A stretch of DNA of 64,000 nucleotides from Cladopsammia gracilis (GCA_022457155.1 JAJGOT010000001.1:4530001-4594000), one strand, 5' to 3'; shown: positions 31,588 through 43,872, counted from the stretch's first letter. The notes: generated from the sequence alone by a model not told the origin. Made by a program: numbers and translations.

Positions 31588-33318
31588 TTAGGGCTGTCCA
31601 TAAGTTGCTCGACAACTTTTGAGCACCTTTTCAGATTTGGAGTAACTTTTAGTCCTTCGAGCAACTTTTCGGATTTCGTGCAACTTTTTTCTTTTTTCAA
31701 TAACTTTGTTGCTTTTTTAAGGCAATTTGTAACTAAAAACGACCCATTCAAGTTCTAATTTAAAGCATCAGTTGTTTTTAAGCATGATTTTGCGTAAAAT
31801 ACCTTTTGTAAACAAAAAACACTATTCCCCTGGTGGTCTGCCTGTGGTAGCAGCCGAAGGTGGTCAGCGGATATGCTGAAAAATTCAAAATGGCGCGGAG
31901 CCCAGTGGACTAGCTGGTGGTGCAAAACATTGACCAACAGGGACAGTGCTCTGCACTACATCCGCAAAGATGTAAATATAGAAAGACTATGGTTTTATAC
32001 CACATACACTCAGAGAAACTTTATATATTTAACAAGAGGCTCCAAGCAGCCTATACTCATGCGCATGCGTAAGAAAGTTTTATGATATACTTTAAACACG
32101 ATAAGAAGATGTCCGACATGGAGAAGAGTTACTCATTTCATTCAGTCATCGTTCCTGCAAACCACTTTGTTTACTATTGAATGTTTTGTAAATGGCTGTA
32201 CCACAATGAAGCCAGTGATTCTTCTGAGTGTTGTATATACCTAACGTGAACACTAGTAATGTAAGTAGGGTTGTAGGAGACGTTGTCGTGACACTTCGGT
32301 AACACTGTTTTACCGGAAGTGAGAGTAGCCGGAAGTTAGTAAAAAGGAAGTGTAAATTGCAGTGAAGCGGAAGTGTACAATTTAAAATATGCGTGCATAA
32401 ATGTGCATGCAAAATCGTGACACAAAAAAATAATAAAAACAAGAGGCTCCCAGCAGCCTATACTCATGCGCATGCGTAAGTAAGTTAAGAAGATGATAAG
32501 AAGATAAGAAGATGATAAGAAGATGTCCGACATGGCGAAGAGTACTCCTTTCATTCAGTCATCGTTCCTGCAAACCACATTGTTTACTATTGATTGTTTT
32601 GGAAATGAACGCTGTACCACAATGAAGGGAATGATTCTTCTATGTTTTATATATATCAAACATGAACATTGCTAATGTAAGTAGGGTTGTAGGAGACGCT
32701 GTCGTGACACTTGAGTAACGCTCTTTTATCGGAAGTGAGAGTAGCCGGAAGTCACTAAACAGGAAGTGTAGTGGCAAAGCTATGAACCGGAAGTGTACAA
32801 TTTAAAAGATATGCGTGCATAAATTTGCATGCAAAATCGTGACACAAAAAATAAAAAAAAAAAAACAAGAAAAACGGAGCCGAAACCTTACCTCATGCCG
32901 CTTCGCGCATGAGTAATAATAACAAGAAAAACGAAGCCGAAACCTTACCTCATGCCGCTTCGCGCATGAGTAATAAGCATATTAGCAAAGTTTGTTTTGT
33001 TCGAATACAATCACGTGGTTATCGTAATAAAAAGCCAATACAGAGAATCAGATTTTTATGATTTGGGTTGAGAGAGACTCAGTCTTACAATATTGATGAG
33101 TCAGTATGATATAATTATGTATATAATATCTATGCAAAGTTAAATCTATTCATTAAATCTTTATTTAAGTTGTTAATCAATCTCTTACACTAAAAATTTG
33201 AAAGCAACTTTTGAGTAACTTTTGGATTTTGGGGCAACTTTTGAGCAACTTTTAGAGTTTTGGACCAACTTTTGAGAAACTTTTTGAGAAAATTGGAGCA
33301 ACTTGTGGACAGCCCTAA
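31588..33318. mobile_element. 1.7-kb element with TTAGGGCTGTCC ends and AACTTTTGAGC subterminal repeats
   Basis: Left end TTAGGGCTGTCCATAAGTTG (31588) and right end CAACTTGTGGACAGCCCTAA (to 33318) are inverted. Both subterminal zones are arrays of the loose unit (G)AGCAACTTTTGAG/GTAACTTTTGGA (31605-31720, 33195-33300). Flanks TTA and TAA suggest a decayed TWA duplication. It contains the tandem array 32033-32975. No transposase. Confidence 0.65.
32033..32975 (-). repeat. Tandem array: two units of about 410 bp plus two units of about 55 bp
   Basis: Large units start at 32033 and 32441 (AAGAGGCTCC, ACTCATGCGCATGCGTAAG, CGGAAGTGAGAGTAGCCGGAAG, GCATGCAAAATCGTGACAC). Small units at about 32868-32925 and 32926-32975 contain GCCGAAACCTTACCTCATGC. 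The same set in the opposite orientation forms 53423-55592. Confidence 0.85.
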
Positions 33319-33333
33319 TACTGTTGCGTCAGC

Positions 33334-33529
33334 GTATTAAAAAATATCCGGATTCGACCGTCCACACGATGCCGTACTCGTAGCGTATTCAAAAATTTCC
33401 ACTCTGGAGAGCGAATTCAAAAAGTTGCGGATTCGTGAGCCGAATTCGCCGGATACGTGTGGACGGAAGGCCAATCCGCAACAAAAAAGTTGCGGATTCA
33501 AAAATATTCGGATACGTGTGGACGGGGCC
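33334..33529. mobile_element. Truncated PIF/Harbinger-like element related to 16357-16548
   Basis: The right end GTGTGGACGGGGCC is followed by TAA (33530-33532). Internal words AAAATATCCGGATTC and TTGCGGATT match the complete copy; the left terminus is missing next to the 31588-33318 element. Confidence 0.7.
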
Positions 33530-33532
33530 TAA

Positions 33533-34060
33533 ACTAAGTCAATAAACGGTAAATATGATAGCATAAATCAGTATAAAAATAGACTATATAGGATATGCAA
33601 ATTGTAGGAAAAATTAGTTTGGTTATCACGCCGCCAAAGTCCGCCAAAACAACGTGGCGATAGCATTTAGAAACCTCACCCCAGCGCCCCCGGGCTCTAA
33701 ATATTGCATGTGAAGGCTAGCTTTTTTTGACCCCGGGTAAATGGGGTACTTCACCTATCCGGGGTCCCCCACCTCCATGTGGACAGGTCCTTAAAGACTG
33801 CATTACCATTGCACAGTCAGGCTTAGGTTGAAACTAAATAAACGTCCAGTTAGTTTCTAACTTCAGAATATGTTTATTTGGTACTCGATCAACAATGAAA
33901 GAAAAAACATCAAAGTTTTGGTTCAACATGAGCCATTTTCGACACCAAAAAGCATAATCATGGTTAAGTTATTTTGTTTTTATTTAGTTGCGTTCGGACG
34001 TAGCCGGTTATCCGCCACATCGTAGTTCTTGTTGGTGGAGTCGTAGTTCTCATCGCCAGC
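33533..34060. other. No gene seen; 3' flank of family member 3
   Basis: A GC-richer patch (33650-33790) with CCCCGGG words, otherwise AT-rich. Confidence 0.45.
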
Positions 34061-34294
34061 TTACGTTTCTGTCGTAGCTGACATCGTATTTGCTGTCAAC
34101 AGCTTCGTGGTAGCTATCGGCGTCTTGTTGTTGGAATGGAAGGTATCCGGATGATATATCTTAGACCGAAGCAAGTCCCGGCACCTGCTATACCGCTTTC
34201 GGTAGCACCATGCTAATGCAATGTTATCACACGAAGGGAACATTATTCCAGGAATCACGAGTAAACTGATTAAAGCAAACATAATCTTTGACAT
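34061..34294 (-). pseudogene. Secreted Tyr-repeat peptide gene with frameshifts (family member 3)
   Basis: The ATG at 34294-34292 sits in the family context (TTTCAG|AGTGACAATG, acceptor boundary 34301) and opens the shared signal peptide (MSKIMFALISLL...MFPSCD). The region after it has three extra Cys compared with the other members. After HPDTFHS the Tyr/Asp tail moves to another frame (DADSYHEAVDSKYD lies out of frame), and another tail piece (NYDSTNKNYDVADN) lies beyond the stop in the original frame down to about 33998. This means at least two indels relative to the family. A first exon with a TATA promoter is proposed at 39390-39495. An active divergent protein of 77 residues cannot be excluded. 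Confidence 0.6.
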
Positions 34295-34444
34295 TGTCAC
34301 TCTGAAATTTAAGGCAAAACATCGTAAGCTAAATGTGTATAAATAATAAACTTGAAAATCTCGCTTTGTTTTTATCATAATTACCATTTTTAAATTCGTA
34401 ATGAGGTCGATATTTTAACCTGTTAATATTTTAAATAGTAGGTA

Positions 34445-34885
34445 TTAATAATAATAATAATAATCTTTATTGAGGAAAACTCTTTCACATCAGTGATTTT
34501 CAAAAAGGACCTCGATTAAGACTAAGAATAAAAACTAAAATACTCATACTAAAAAACAAAACAAAAACCGCATCAAAAACTATGTAAAAACTCTTAGATT
34601 AAGAAGTTAAAAACATTCCGCTTAAATACATTTACATTAGAAGATTGTCTTATTACCTGACTAAGAGAATTAAAGTCATTTACAGCATGATAAGCAGTTC
34701 TTTGTTTCCCCCAATTTCTTTTAACGCAGGGAAGTGTAAGGTTTGCTTTATTTCGGGTGTTATAATTATGCTGTTGTCGTTGTGTAACTAATGTCAATTC
34801 ATGATCTACAAGTCCATTTAGATATTTGTATACATGCACACATCTTCGCTGGAAACGCCTTTTCTCTAAAGGTATCCACTTCAGA
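34445..34885 (-). mobile_element. LINE 3' fragment with (TTA)n tail
   Basis: On the minus strand: IPLEKRRFQRRCVHVYKYLN from about 34875, then RQQHNYNTRNKANLTLP and a stop at about 34594; the element ends in a trinucleotide run (AATAATAATAAT on the plus strand, 34448-34463). This is a 5'-truncated CR1/L2-type LINE C-terminus. Confidence 0.85.
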
Positions 34886-35900
34886 GTCGCTAATGCGACA
34901 CAGTTTTTATTTCACTGAATTACAGCAAAACGTTTTATACCCCGATGGTACAGAAAAACTGCTGTAAATTAAACATTAACTCGTGTTTTAACCAATCATT
35001 AAAATAAAATACTAAAATTGCGTAGTAACACTTTCGCCTTACTGCACACGTCACTGATAACGGTTTTTCGGACTGACTAAGACATTGTTTTTATAATTTA
35101 TCATACCTGTGGCATAGCAAAGTTTTCGTTTATTTTTCATCCAACTTAATGGAGCAGATTTCAGTAAAATTTATGGCAAGTAATATAATAATTAAAAAGA
35201 GAAATAAGAATAATATAAGCATACAGATAAAAACGAAGGAGACAGAAGTTTGCCAAGTGGGCGAAGCAGGATTGTTCACGCCGACAGCATGTCTCAAAAC
35301 CGCGGTTTCGCTCGCGGAGTAACAGCATTTAACTCAGCAGGGCAACGGCCATAAAAGCGAATGAATTCATCAGCGACGTCAAAACGAAGAAAACAGCTAA
35401 ACAAGAGACTCATTTAAATACTACGGCCAGTAACTCGCGGAATATTTTTTAAAAAAGAACGATCACAAATTAAAAGGGTGTATGACTGGGAAAACTAGGC
35501 CAAGCGAAGCGGTATAACGAAGATTATTAAAGTAAAAGGACTGGTGCTAACTGAACAAAAATGCGCGTAGCCATTTCGGCACAAACAAACCAATAGAAAA
35601 TGTCGGAGTAGCGAAGACGGCAGGAACCGATAATTTATGGCCGTTTTGGCAAGCTAGATATTCGCTCTTAGCAAGAGTAGTAGTGTCTTTTACGAGGGAT
35701 TTTAAATATTTAAATCTTTTCAACTTACCTTTAGTTTAGCTTTCGCAATAAGTGGACTTACAGCTCAACCACTTCAGCAGCTTAGAAATAAAATCAATTA
35801 ACTTCTTGCGTGCTATTGAATATTAATATTAATATTAATATTAATATTATTTTCTCTTCATTTTCTCTTCATTGGTCGTCTGTTTATCGTACGCCGACAG
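34886..35900. other. No gene; hexamer run (TATTAA)n at about 35818-35850
   Basis: No supported frame until the exon at 35901. The hexamer run holds about five units. Confidence 0.5.
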
Positions 35901-36070
35901 CTTTGGCTCCTCAGGAGACGCCGATGAAGAAGACATATGCGAAGTGCTCAATTGGGAATATGCAGTCCTCCCAAGAGCATTTCAAAACAATAGTTTATGC
36001 AAAATTTGGGGGGCAAACAAAGTGTATTATGGGCAATTCGAAAATAGAGAATTCGCAAAGCTGGAGAAGG
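35901..36070 (+). CDS. Probable internal exon of an unknown gene
   Basis: Open frame between a TTCTCTTC-rich acceptor (GCCGACAG, boundary 35900; CCTCAG at 35914 is an alternative) and a good donor (GAAGG|GTATGT after 36070). It encodes an acidic start (GDADEEDICE) followed by VLNWEYAVLPRAF and ANKVYYGQFENREF. Composition looks coding, but no family is recognised and neighbouring exons are not found. Confidence 0.45.
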
Positions 36071-37340
36071 GTATGTAATTAATCTCCAAAGAATACACAC
36101 TTGAATCTAGACTTGCTCACAAGTCGACTTATGAGAGCGACGAAGTCCTGAAAGTGAGCGACGAAGCCCGCCTGACCGGGAACTCAAACAAACCGGACTT
36201 TGAGAAAGTCTAACTTGAACCTTATGGCATGAAACGGAACCATTACCTTGGGTTTCGGTGAGAAAGCCCCTCCAATCTCAATATACGCCTTATTCATTAT
36301 TATCATATTGACCCGTTTTCCACCGATTCTTTTCAGTTAGTTTATTCTTATCAGCCAATCATGTATCCTCATTTTATCTTCAACCTTTTTAAATTTTGTA
36401 ACCAGCCGCGCCCCTAATAAAGGTTTGTCTAACCAAAATATTTGCAATAACAAATATTACATTTTTAGCTGTTCGGTCAGCCTTGCGTTTTGTTTAAAGT
36501 TTGTTTAATTTAATACGTTAATGGCTGATCCTGATCTACACGATTCGTTGCAATTGGGTGCTTTTGTAAAATCCTATCTGTCTGAAAGGAAAACGCTGAA
36601 GTATGTTTTATCGGGCAACAGTATTTATTATTTCAGATAGTCCGGCATGTTTAAAGTTCTCGACTGCACGAATGTTTGCAGACGACACCAACACTAGTTA
36701 CAACATTTTATGAATAACATTCGACGGAAATTAGTTGCTAGGCAACCAGCTTAATTTAAAGGGACCGGCTGGCCAGACGTTCTGTTTTAAAACTTGCTTT
36801 ATTGTCTTGAAATACGAAGAAAAACTCACCAAATGCGATGAAAGCAAAGACATGTTAACTAAAGAGAGAAAATAACAGCTAAAAATGTCAAATATCTACA
36901 CGAATGGCATTTTGATTTCTTGACCGTCTGTCAAAATCAAATTTGATGAACTGTAATCCACTTCTATCCTTGTATTCCTCCGAAAACGACGGCTTCTGTT
37001 TTGCTCTATAACATCTTTTTATCCAATAAAGTTGTATGTTTTGTGGCATGTGGCGATAAAACAGAAATAAAGCGAAATTTTTTCAACTGATTCGTCGGGA
37101 CAGCGTCCCTTAAAACCAAGTACATTCATCTTGCCTCCTGCTTCAACCTGGCGGGGGCGTATTTTGGGATCGGTAAGAATCGTGCCGTCAAAATTATTGC
37201 CCATCGTATATCCAGCCTTCTTTCCACTTAATCTCTTCACATTCTTCTGCAGAAGCTTTTCAGGAACTCTCTGTTTTGATTCATTAACAAAACCTCCCTA
37301 AGCGGCTTTCTCTTTACCATGCACGATATGATTTAAGGTT
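36071..37340. other. No gene seen
   Basis: A TACGCCTTATTCATTATTATC fragment near 36285 resembles the end of the element at 16225. A 73-codon minus frame (37019-37240) lacks support. Confidence 0.45.
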
Positions 37341-39044
37341 GACATGGCTCCTGGTTTGACACATTATGCCAGAATTCAGAGGATAATAATACCAAGAACT
37401 TGAGCATTGTACTTTCAGGACCATAATCTGTCTGCTTCTGATGTTCTTAGACATAGGGAGCGTTAGAACCACGACAGCAACGCCAAGGAAACCGTGACTT
37501 GAAAAAATAATTTGTGCTCTTTGAAACTACTTTGTGGTTGTTTCAATATTTGTTTAGTTTTTCTAATATGACTGAATTGGAATTGTCTCGGACTTGAATT
37601 CGTAGGAATTCCTTTCAACTTAAAATAGAGAAAGGAAAATTAACAGTCGTGTTTTCAAGTTCCCCACAAGACCTATAATTTGATCATTTGAAGTTGTTGC
37701 TTTGCAGGGAACGGGAAAGAAATGTACCAAAATGTAAAACGCACGTGCAGAGGCATTGTTTTCGCTCATAAACCTATCGTTTTGTGCCGTTATCGCTGCG
37801 GTGCAGTCGCGATTTTTGAATTACTTTTTTAGTTGTACCATTTTCTTTTCAAAATATAACAAAAAAACTTCACAAAATAAAAAAGCACCGAAATAGAAAT
37901 CTGAGAGATTCTTTAGTGTGTGTGGATGGTGGTGGTCTAATATCAGTAACAACAAATATCTCACATTTGTCAGGATCACCCAACTGACTTATATCGTTTT
38001 AGCGGAAAGGTTTTCGGAAGGCCTTTAATAGTTGTCTGATAAATTTGTAAATTAGATTAAAAACTATAATTTTCTTATGAAAAATGTCGTCTCAAACTTA
38101 CGTAACATCCGATAATTTAACACCTTTTGTTTTCAGAGGGATGAAAAAAAATGTCGGTTTGGGTACGAAATTAGACCAGCTAGAATTTTCGGAAAAGTGA
38201 ATGAGATTCCTTTCCCTAAAATAATCTGCCGCTGAAATGTTCAACTAAAAATAATTAAAATTAAAACCGTTTAAGGCGGTGGTACACCTAAATGTCATTT
38301 TTCTGCCACTTGACATGGGTTAAATGGAAATATGTCGTTCACGTTTCAAGCAATCCAAAAACCTAAAACATCAGCAAGACCACAGCGACAAACCGTTGAG
38401 TGGTGCCAGATCTCCCAGTTGTAGACCTGGATCAGTACAACAATTACGTTTGGGAGGAAATAGTTTTTCTCAAAGGATTGGTAAAATTTAGAGAAATAAG
38501 AAATATTGAAGATTTAGTGAAGTTTTAAAATTAGAATTTGTAGTTAATAATTAATAGGCGGACACCAAGTTAGTCCACTTGCAAGCTGTGTCAACCTGGG
38601 GTGCTCTTGCGTGGACATCAACTCTCTGTTAGTGTTCTAAAAATCATTTTCTTTATTCTTTCCCTTCTTTAAATCTTTTAAAATTTCATTCAAATTTAGG
38701 TTGAGTCCCGCCTTAAGTTTTCACACAATTTCCTCAAATGCACTAATTAAAAATAATTCAGTAGAAAAACAGTGAAATGCTGAAACATTCAACTAAAAAA
38801 AACGAAAAATTAAAACCGTTTAAGTTTTCACACAATTTCCTTAAAAAAACGCCATTCCTAGCGTTTCAGAGTGAATGTTTTTTTGAATGCACTGATCTTT
38901 TTTAACGAAATTAGTTTAAAATTTACGAACTGTTTCACATATGTTTCATCCGCAGTTCACATATAAGATTTTCATATATTCATATTCATGATTTTCACTA
39001 TCATCGGGTATATCACGGACTCCGAATTGTTAACTGCTATCCTA

Positions 39045-39105
39045 TGGCTTGGTAACTCACCGGTATCGCAAGGTCATGGATTCGAATCCCATTCAAGCCT
39101 GAAAT
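39045..39105 (+). mobile_element. tRNA-like SINE fragment
   Basis: A B-box-like GGATTCGAATCCC with an upstream TGGCTTGGTAACTCACCGG. Too short for a tRNA cloverleaf. Confidence 0.4.
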
Positions 39106-39389
39106 TTTTTAGGTTGCTATTTCGTGCCCGGTGCGTGGCTGAACAAAAAAGGCCGTGACTTTCGCTTCCTTGAAAACAAATTAATTTTTCAACGATCAAC
39201 AATCTGAACACAGTCGGGAGCGTTTTTCAAACTTAGGCTAGTAAATGCCGCTTGCTTTAGAGATACCCGTGATTTTGTTTTCCAGTGTAGAGAGCTGTTT
39301 GTCTCAGAAGGAAATAGTGTCAAGTAGGACCTAAGTACCACCGTTTTGGTGAGATATGTTGATTGAATGTTTAATTGTATTAAACTTAC

Positions 39390-39596
39390 CTCAAATGTGG
39401 CTTTTAACGAGAAATAGATCAACCGGCAAAACTCTGAGCGATTTTTTTCCCTTTGCTTCAACGGCTGATAACAAGCTACTGACACAACTAAACTAAACTC
39501 ATTATATTTCAGTTAAGTCTATATATATAAGAATGTTTATCCAATCAGAAGCAACGTAAACAGAGGAAGATTAGCTAGATAACTGAAATATCTTCA
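39390..39596 (-). promoter_or_regulatory. TATA promoter and non-coding first exon, probably of the peptide gene at 34.3 kb
   Basis: On the minus strand: a block GATAACTGAAATATCTTCA (plus sense, 39578-39596), TATATATA at about 39528-39520, a transcription start expected near 39495, a first exon without ATG, and a perfect donor CATTTGAG|GTAAGT (boundary 39390). The same arrangement recurs at 47728-47894. The next acceptor-plus-start on this strand that carries the family signature is at 34301. The link to that gene is an inference. Confidence 0.6.
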
Positions 39597-39629
39597 TAAT
39601 TACATAGAGCGCCTTTGTGTTTAATCCTG

Positions 39630-39759
39630 GCCCCGGTCGTTCAAAGGAGGATAGTGCTATCCACCGGATAAATCACTACCCAGCGGATAACACAATGGGT
39701 TTTGTGGATAGTGATTTACTCCGGTGGATAGCGCTATCCACCTTTTGAACAACCGGGGC
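39630..39759. mobile_element. Foldback element, GCCCCGG ends, 3-bp CTG duplication
   Basis: GCCCCGGTCGTTCAAA and TTTTGAACAACCGGGGC are the ends, flanked by CTG (39627-39629, 39760-39762). The interior is arrays of GGATAGTG/GCGCTATCCACC words in both orientations. Confidence 0.75.
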
Positions 39760-40447
39760 CTGATGTGTGTTTATTTCAGTTTAACATAAACTGGTGTGGT
39801 CGAAAGTATAACAATTCTTCATATAACTGAACAACAACATTAAATTAAAGTGTTAACCTGGTAAACAACACCTGATGTTGTACAATTGCGAGTATTTCTT
39901 TGAAGGTTTTTAATTTTGAAGAAATTATTCTCCAAAGGGTCTTTCTAAGGAATTGAATGCGGTAAATCATCCTTCAACTGGATTATTCTTCAAATTTTTA
40001 GAACATACCATCATTCATGACCCGCAACACATAAAGAAGATCTCAAATTGTCTGGCGTCAACGCATATCATATTATGGCCGGAAATTACATTAACGAGAA
40101 TGTAAACACTGCAATGACTTGATAAGCATGCGCATGCTTCTCATGTAACTCCGTAGTGACTCGGACTGATGTCGAGGTAGAACTCACAAACACTCGCGTT
40201 CTTTGAAGCAGCTCCGTTGTCATTTCATTGACGTTCCCGGATATTGACAAAACGTCTGAGCTGAGCGTGACAAACATACGTTATACATGTCTACCTACCA
40301 ACGAAATGTTTTTAAAGTCTTTGCATTGCTCAAAATTAAGAACCAATTTCGCTCTGCCACCTAGAAATGACGCCTAAGACCTACTTTTCGGGGCCAAAGA
40401 CTTGACTGCTCGATGTGGTCACGTGGTCGCGACGCATCAGTCACCTT

Positions 40448-40565
40448 CAACAACAACAACAACAACAAAATAGCTTTATTTGCATGACCATAAAATTCAT
40501 ACAGTATTGCAAAAGCTTAAAAGAATTAAGAAACTACAATAAGGAAATGAAGAAAGCAAAACTAC
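40448..40565 (-). mobile_element. LINE 3' tail remnant
   Basis: CAACAACAACAACAACAACA followed by AAATAGCTTTATTTGCATGACC is the antisense 3' UTR and (TTG)n tail of the family also seen at 16963-17060. Confidence 0.65.
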
Positions 40566-40750
40566 AATTAAGTAACATCGGTTTCAGTAGATAACAGATT
40601 ATTGCGGAAATGTAAGCATGAAAAGATGAATTTCATAATTTGAATGTTAACAAAATAATTAGAGGAGTTCATTAGTGTTTTGGTTGCTTCTATAGCGTAA
40701 AGGAGATAGTTGACACTCCATTCGATAGATGGCACTCTATTGTTCTGTAA

Positions 40751-40974
40751 AGCCTGGTTCACACTAGCGACATAACGACATAACGGCGAGGTCACGCAAA
40801 TTCAAAACACGACGTATATCGATGTTTTATGTCACCAGTGTGAACAACACAACATTAATGTCATAGAAGGAACATAATAACATGGACATAATGACATAAG
40901 GACAAAACTGATCTTTTCTTTATGTCATTTTGTCCATGTTCTTATGTCGTTATGTCGCTAGTGTGAACCAGGCT
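40751..40974. mobile_element. PIF/Harbinger-like foldback element, TAA target duplication
   Basis: Ends AGCCTGGTTCACACTAGCGA in perfect inverted orientation, flanked by TAA (40748-40750, 40975-40977). The interior is arrays of CATAATGACATAA and TTATGTC words. Confidence 0.9.
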
Positions 40975-41260
40975 TAACGACAGGCGTACCCACCGAATCC
41001 TTTTGTTGGAAAGCTGTTCGAAACGCCTTGGACACGGCTTAACTTCGTAACAGAGTTTTCTTAGGTAAAATGTCGTCTCAAACTTTCGTAAAAAAGAGAA
41101 AATCCAATTCAAGTTAAAAATTCAAGGGATGATTCCCTTCCCTAAAATCTTTCACATAGTTTCCTTTAAAGGCACCAAAATGGTACCGGAAATACAGTAC
41201 AACGGCGTTTTCCTAAACATTCCTCGTTGGGTGTAACGAGCCTTGCAATTATGGCTTTAA

Positions 41261-41711
41261 AGTGCCTATCACCCCCTTATTTTCAGAACCAACTCTATGT
41301 ATATTGAATAGTTGAATGGCAAAATATTTCTTGTTTTGAACGTCGTATTAGTGAGTTACCGGAGATTTCAATTTACAAAATGCTAATTAGATGACGTCAA
41401 CCCGGGAATAATTTATTATACAACTACTTGTTTTCACCTACGAGTAATATTTTTTACGAATAAATTGACTATCCACAGTTTACTTTTAGTATTTATCAAA
41501 TTAGTTATCCTCAAGCTGTAAACTGCGCATTGTAAATTGGCGTAGAAATAATGGCAAATTCCCGGGTTGACGTCATCTAATTAGCATTTTGTAAATTCAA
41601 ATCTCCATAACTCACAAACGCGACGTTCAAAACAAGAAATATTTTACCATTCAACTATTCAGTGTACGTAGACTTGATTCTGAAAATAACTTTCTAGGGG
41701 TGATAGGCACT
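41261..41711. mobile_element. Foldback element with TTAA target duplication (piggyBac/Kolobok type)
   Basis: Ends AGTGCCTATCACCCC in inverted orientation are flanked by TTAA (41257-41260, 41712-41715). Arms of about 150 bp pair imperfectly (ATTAGATGACGTCAACCCGG inside). No ORF. Confidence 0.88.
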
Positions 41712-41715
41712 TTAA

Positions 41716-43587
41716 TTATAAATGAGATTGAGGCTCTTATCGATCGCTATGATCGGAGGTTTCTTGTAAATAGTTTTCCGCAATGGCTGATTTGTGTATT
41801 GGTCCCCAGTTTTCCATCCGAGTTCCTTTTTTTAAGGTTAGGCACTGACGTATGGTTTGTTGTAACAAATGGCAAGATCTTACTACAAGTTTTTTTCTCT
41901 TGTTTAAATGCCTCTGTCTTCCGTTAAAACCAACTTTTGATAATGATTTCTCTGTGGGATTATGTGGTTAACAACTGGTTAATAAACTGACGCGCTTTAA
42001 AGCGTCATTGTGGATATTCTCTTCAAATGTTGTTTTCGAAGAGTTCGTTCTCAGAAGTCTCGTTGCTTCGCCTTTGATAAAACGTTTACAACCGGAGTGC
42101 AGCGCAGGGTGAAATGTGTGTATTGATTGGAATGAGGCTGGCCAGTATGTTTTCATTGTTGTTGTTGACAATGCTTATGTTATAAGCTTCCCCACTTATA
42201 AGCCCACCCGGTTAGCCCACCAGATTGATAGTAAAACCGATTATTCCGATTATACCCCCTCCTATATGAAAACACACCATACAACAAATTAACTAGAACA
42301 ACAGTTTTATATCAAAGCGGATTTTTTGCTTGCCAACCAAAAAAAAAACACTTACGAAGTGGTATAAGCCGAGGGCTTATAAACGGCATTTTGCGCTAGT
42401 TCATTTTCATCATAGTCCAAATCCGTCCCGAAAACTTCACCGTCGCTCTCACGAAGTCGGTGATCAGTGGGCTGTAAATTTCTGATCAGCCCCCCAACTT
42501 TAAAGAAAGTTCTATCTACTCTATCTTTTACTACAAATTTCGCAAGGTTGAAACCATCAAATCAGAAAAATAGCAAAACAAAAACGAAAACAAAACATAG
42601 TGTGATATAAAAAAATTCTTTATAGGTGTCACGGGGTCGTATCAGTTTTTATAAATCTACTCAGATATAAGACCGTGGAAATGGCGGGAGAGCTATTGCA
42701 GAAGAAAACATTGTCCAGTGTAAACATTGAAAGAATGAATTATCTTGCAAACTAGCGAAACAATGCGGCACATTGCATAGCATTCGGTCGTGAAAACAAT
42801 CATGCTGAAAAACCCCCCTACCTCCCAACAGCTCATTGAAACAGGCTAAAATGACAAATATTGTGAGGCTGCCAGGAATGAGACACTCATTTCACCGATA
42901 ATTAAAGAGGTTGCCTGCCCAGATTTAACAAATACGTAAAGCAGCTAGGATTTAACGACGATCCGTCAAGTCTGATCTGTTCCCACGACCTTTGCTAGAG
43001 TATCGGATAATTTAGCATCGATTAAATGTGAATGGCTTACAGTTGATATCCTCTTAGGGGTTTTAGGGATAAGGCCGGTATAGCTCAGTTAAGAAAAATT
43101 GCATGCTTGTTGATTTGAAGGAATAAATGCCCTACAAATTACATTGATAAGGATATTCTGTATGTAGACCTATGTATGTAATGTATGTAACTGTAGGACT
43201 TTTGTTAACAAGGGTTCACTTCTCCGTTCCCACCCGGTTTCGCTATTTCGTGACGTCACGTGCCTTCTCCACAGGAAACTCTTTTGAGAATTAGAGGGAG
43301 ACTGGTAAGAAGGATTAGAGGGAGACTGGTAAAGAGGATTAGAGGGAGACTGAATGCATGAGTGGGGAGGGGGAAGGGATATAGTAAAAAAAAAAAATAA
43401 TAAATGAAGACGGTGCTGTTGTTCGCGTCACCTTCCTCACCCCTCCCAGTCTTATCTGATTTTCGCTTTGCCCGAAAGTCCCTGGTACTTGGTGAATTGG
43501 GCCACCATTTTCCAATAGAAAAATCCAGAACAGTAAAAAAGAATATCACAAAGATTTCCGCACACAGCATCATGTAAGCACCACCCG
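41716..43587. other. Remaining part of duplication unit 1; no gene supported
   Basis: A plus frame (41700-41927) and minus frames (41968-42171, 43256-43573) carry no recognisable domain. 43290-43380 contains tandem GATTAGAGGGAGACTGGTAA units. Confidence 0.5.
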
Positions 43588-43652
43588 CGATTTTTTTCCC
43601 TTTTTGTTTTACTTCGCGCGTTCCTCACTACCTCGGAGCCAGGAACAGGCTA
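43588..43652. mobile_element. Half of a TAGCCTGTTCCAGGC foldback element
   Basis: TTTTACTTCGCGCGTTCC...CCTCGGAGCCAGGAACAGGCTA matches the right half of the complete element at 58112-58237. Confidence 0.75.
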
Positions 43653-43841
43653 GGTTGTAATTAGTGGATTTCGATTGATTTTGTCAGTTTCTGTTTTCAG
43701 GTATCCAATGTTTGTCGCCATATTTATGCATTGCAAGTTCACCCCCAGCATTATGTCGCCGCTACCCATTTATACACCTGGGTTGAGAGAGACAATGTGG
43801 AGCAAAGTTTCTTGTCTAACGAAACAACACGACGGCAGAGA

Positions 43842-43872
43842 CCAGGCTTGAACCACCGACCTTCAGGTTGAC
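43842..43872 (-). mobile_element. SINE fragment with B-box-like motif
   Basis: Minus-strand GGTGGTTCAAGCCTGG resembles a pol III B box; the preceding plus-strand stretch (GGGTTGAGAGAGACAATGTG, 43792) also occurs in part at 33064 (GGGTTGAGAGAGACTCAG), suggesting a shared repeat. Confidence 0.35.

Larger units (their letters stand above)
37345..43560 (+). repeat. Segmental duplication, unit 1
   Basis: Matches unit 2 (44690-49700) in several collinear blocks: GACCATAATCTGTCTGCT (37422/46634), GCAGGGAACGG with flanks (37706/44933), AGCACCGAAATAGAAATCTG (37900/46917), GCCGCTTGCTTTAGAGAT (39248/47538), the promoter block (39390-39596/47728-47894), and GATTTAACGACGATC...TAGCATCGATTAAATGTGAA (42950/48708). 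The first two blocks are in swapped order, so at least one rearrangement followed. Confidence 0.82.
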
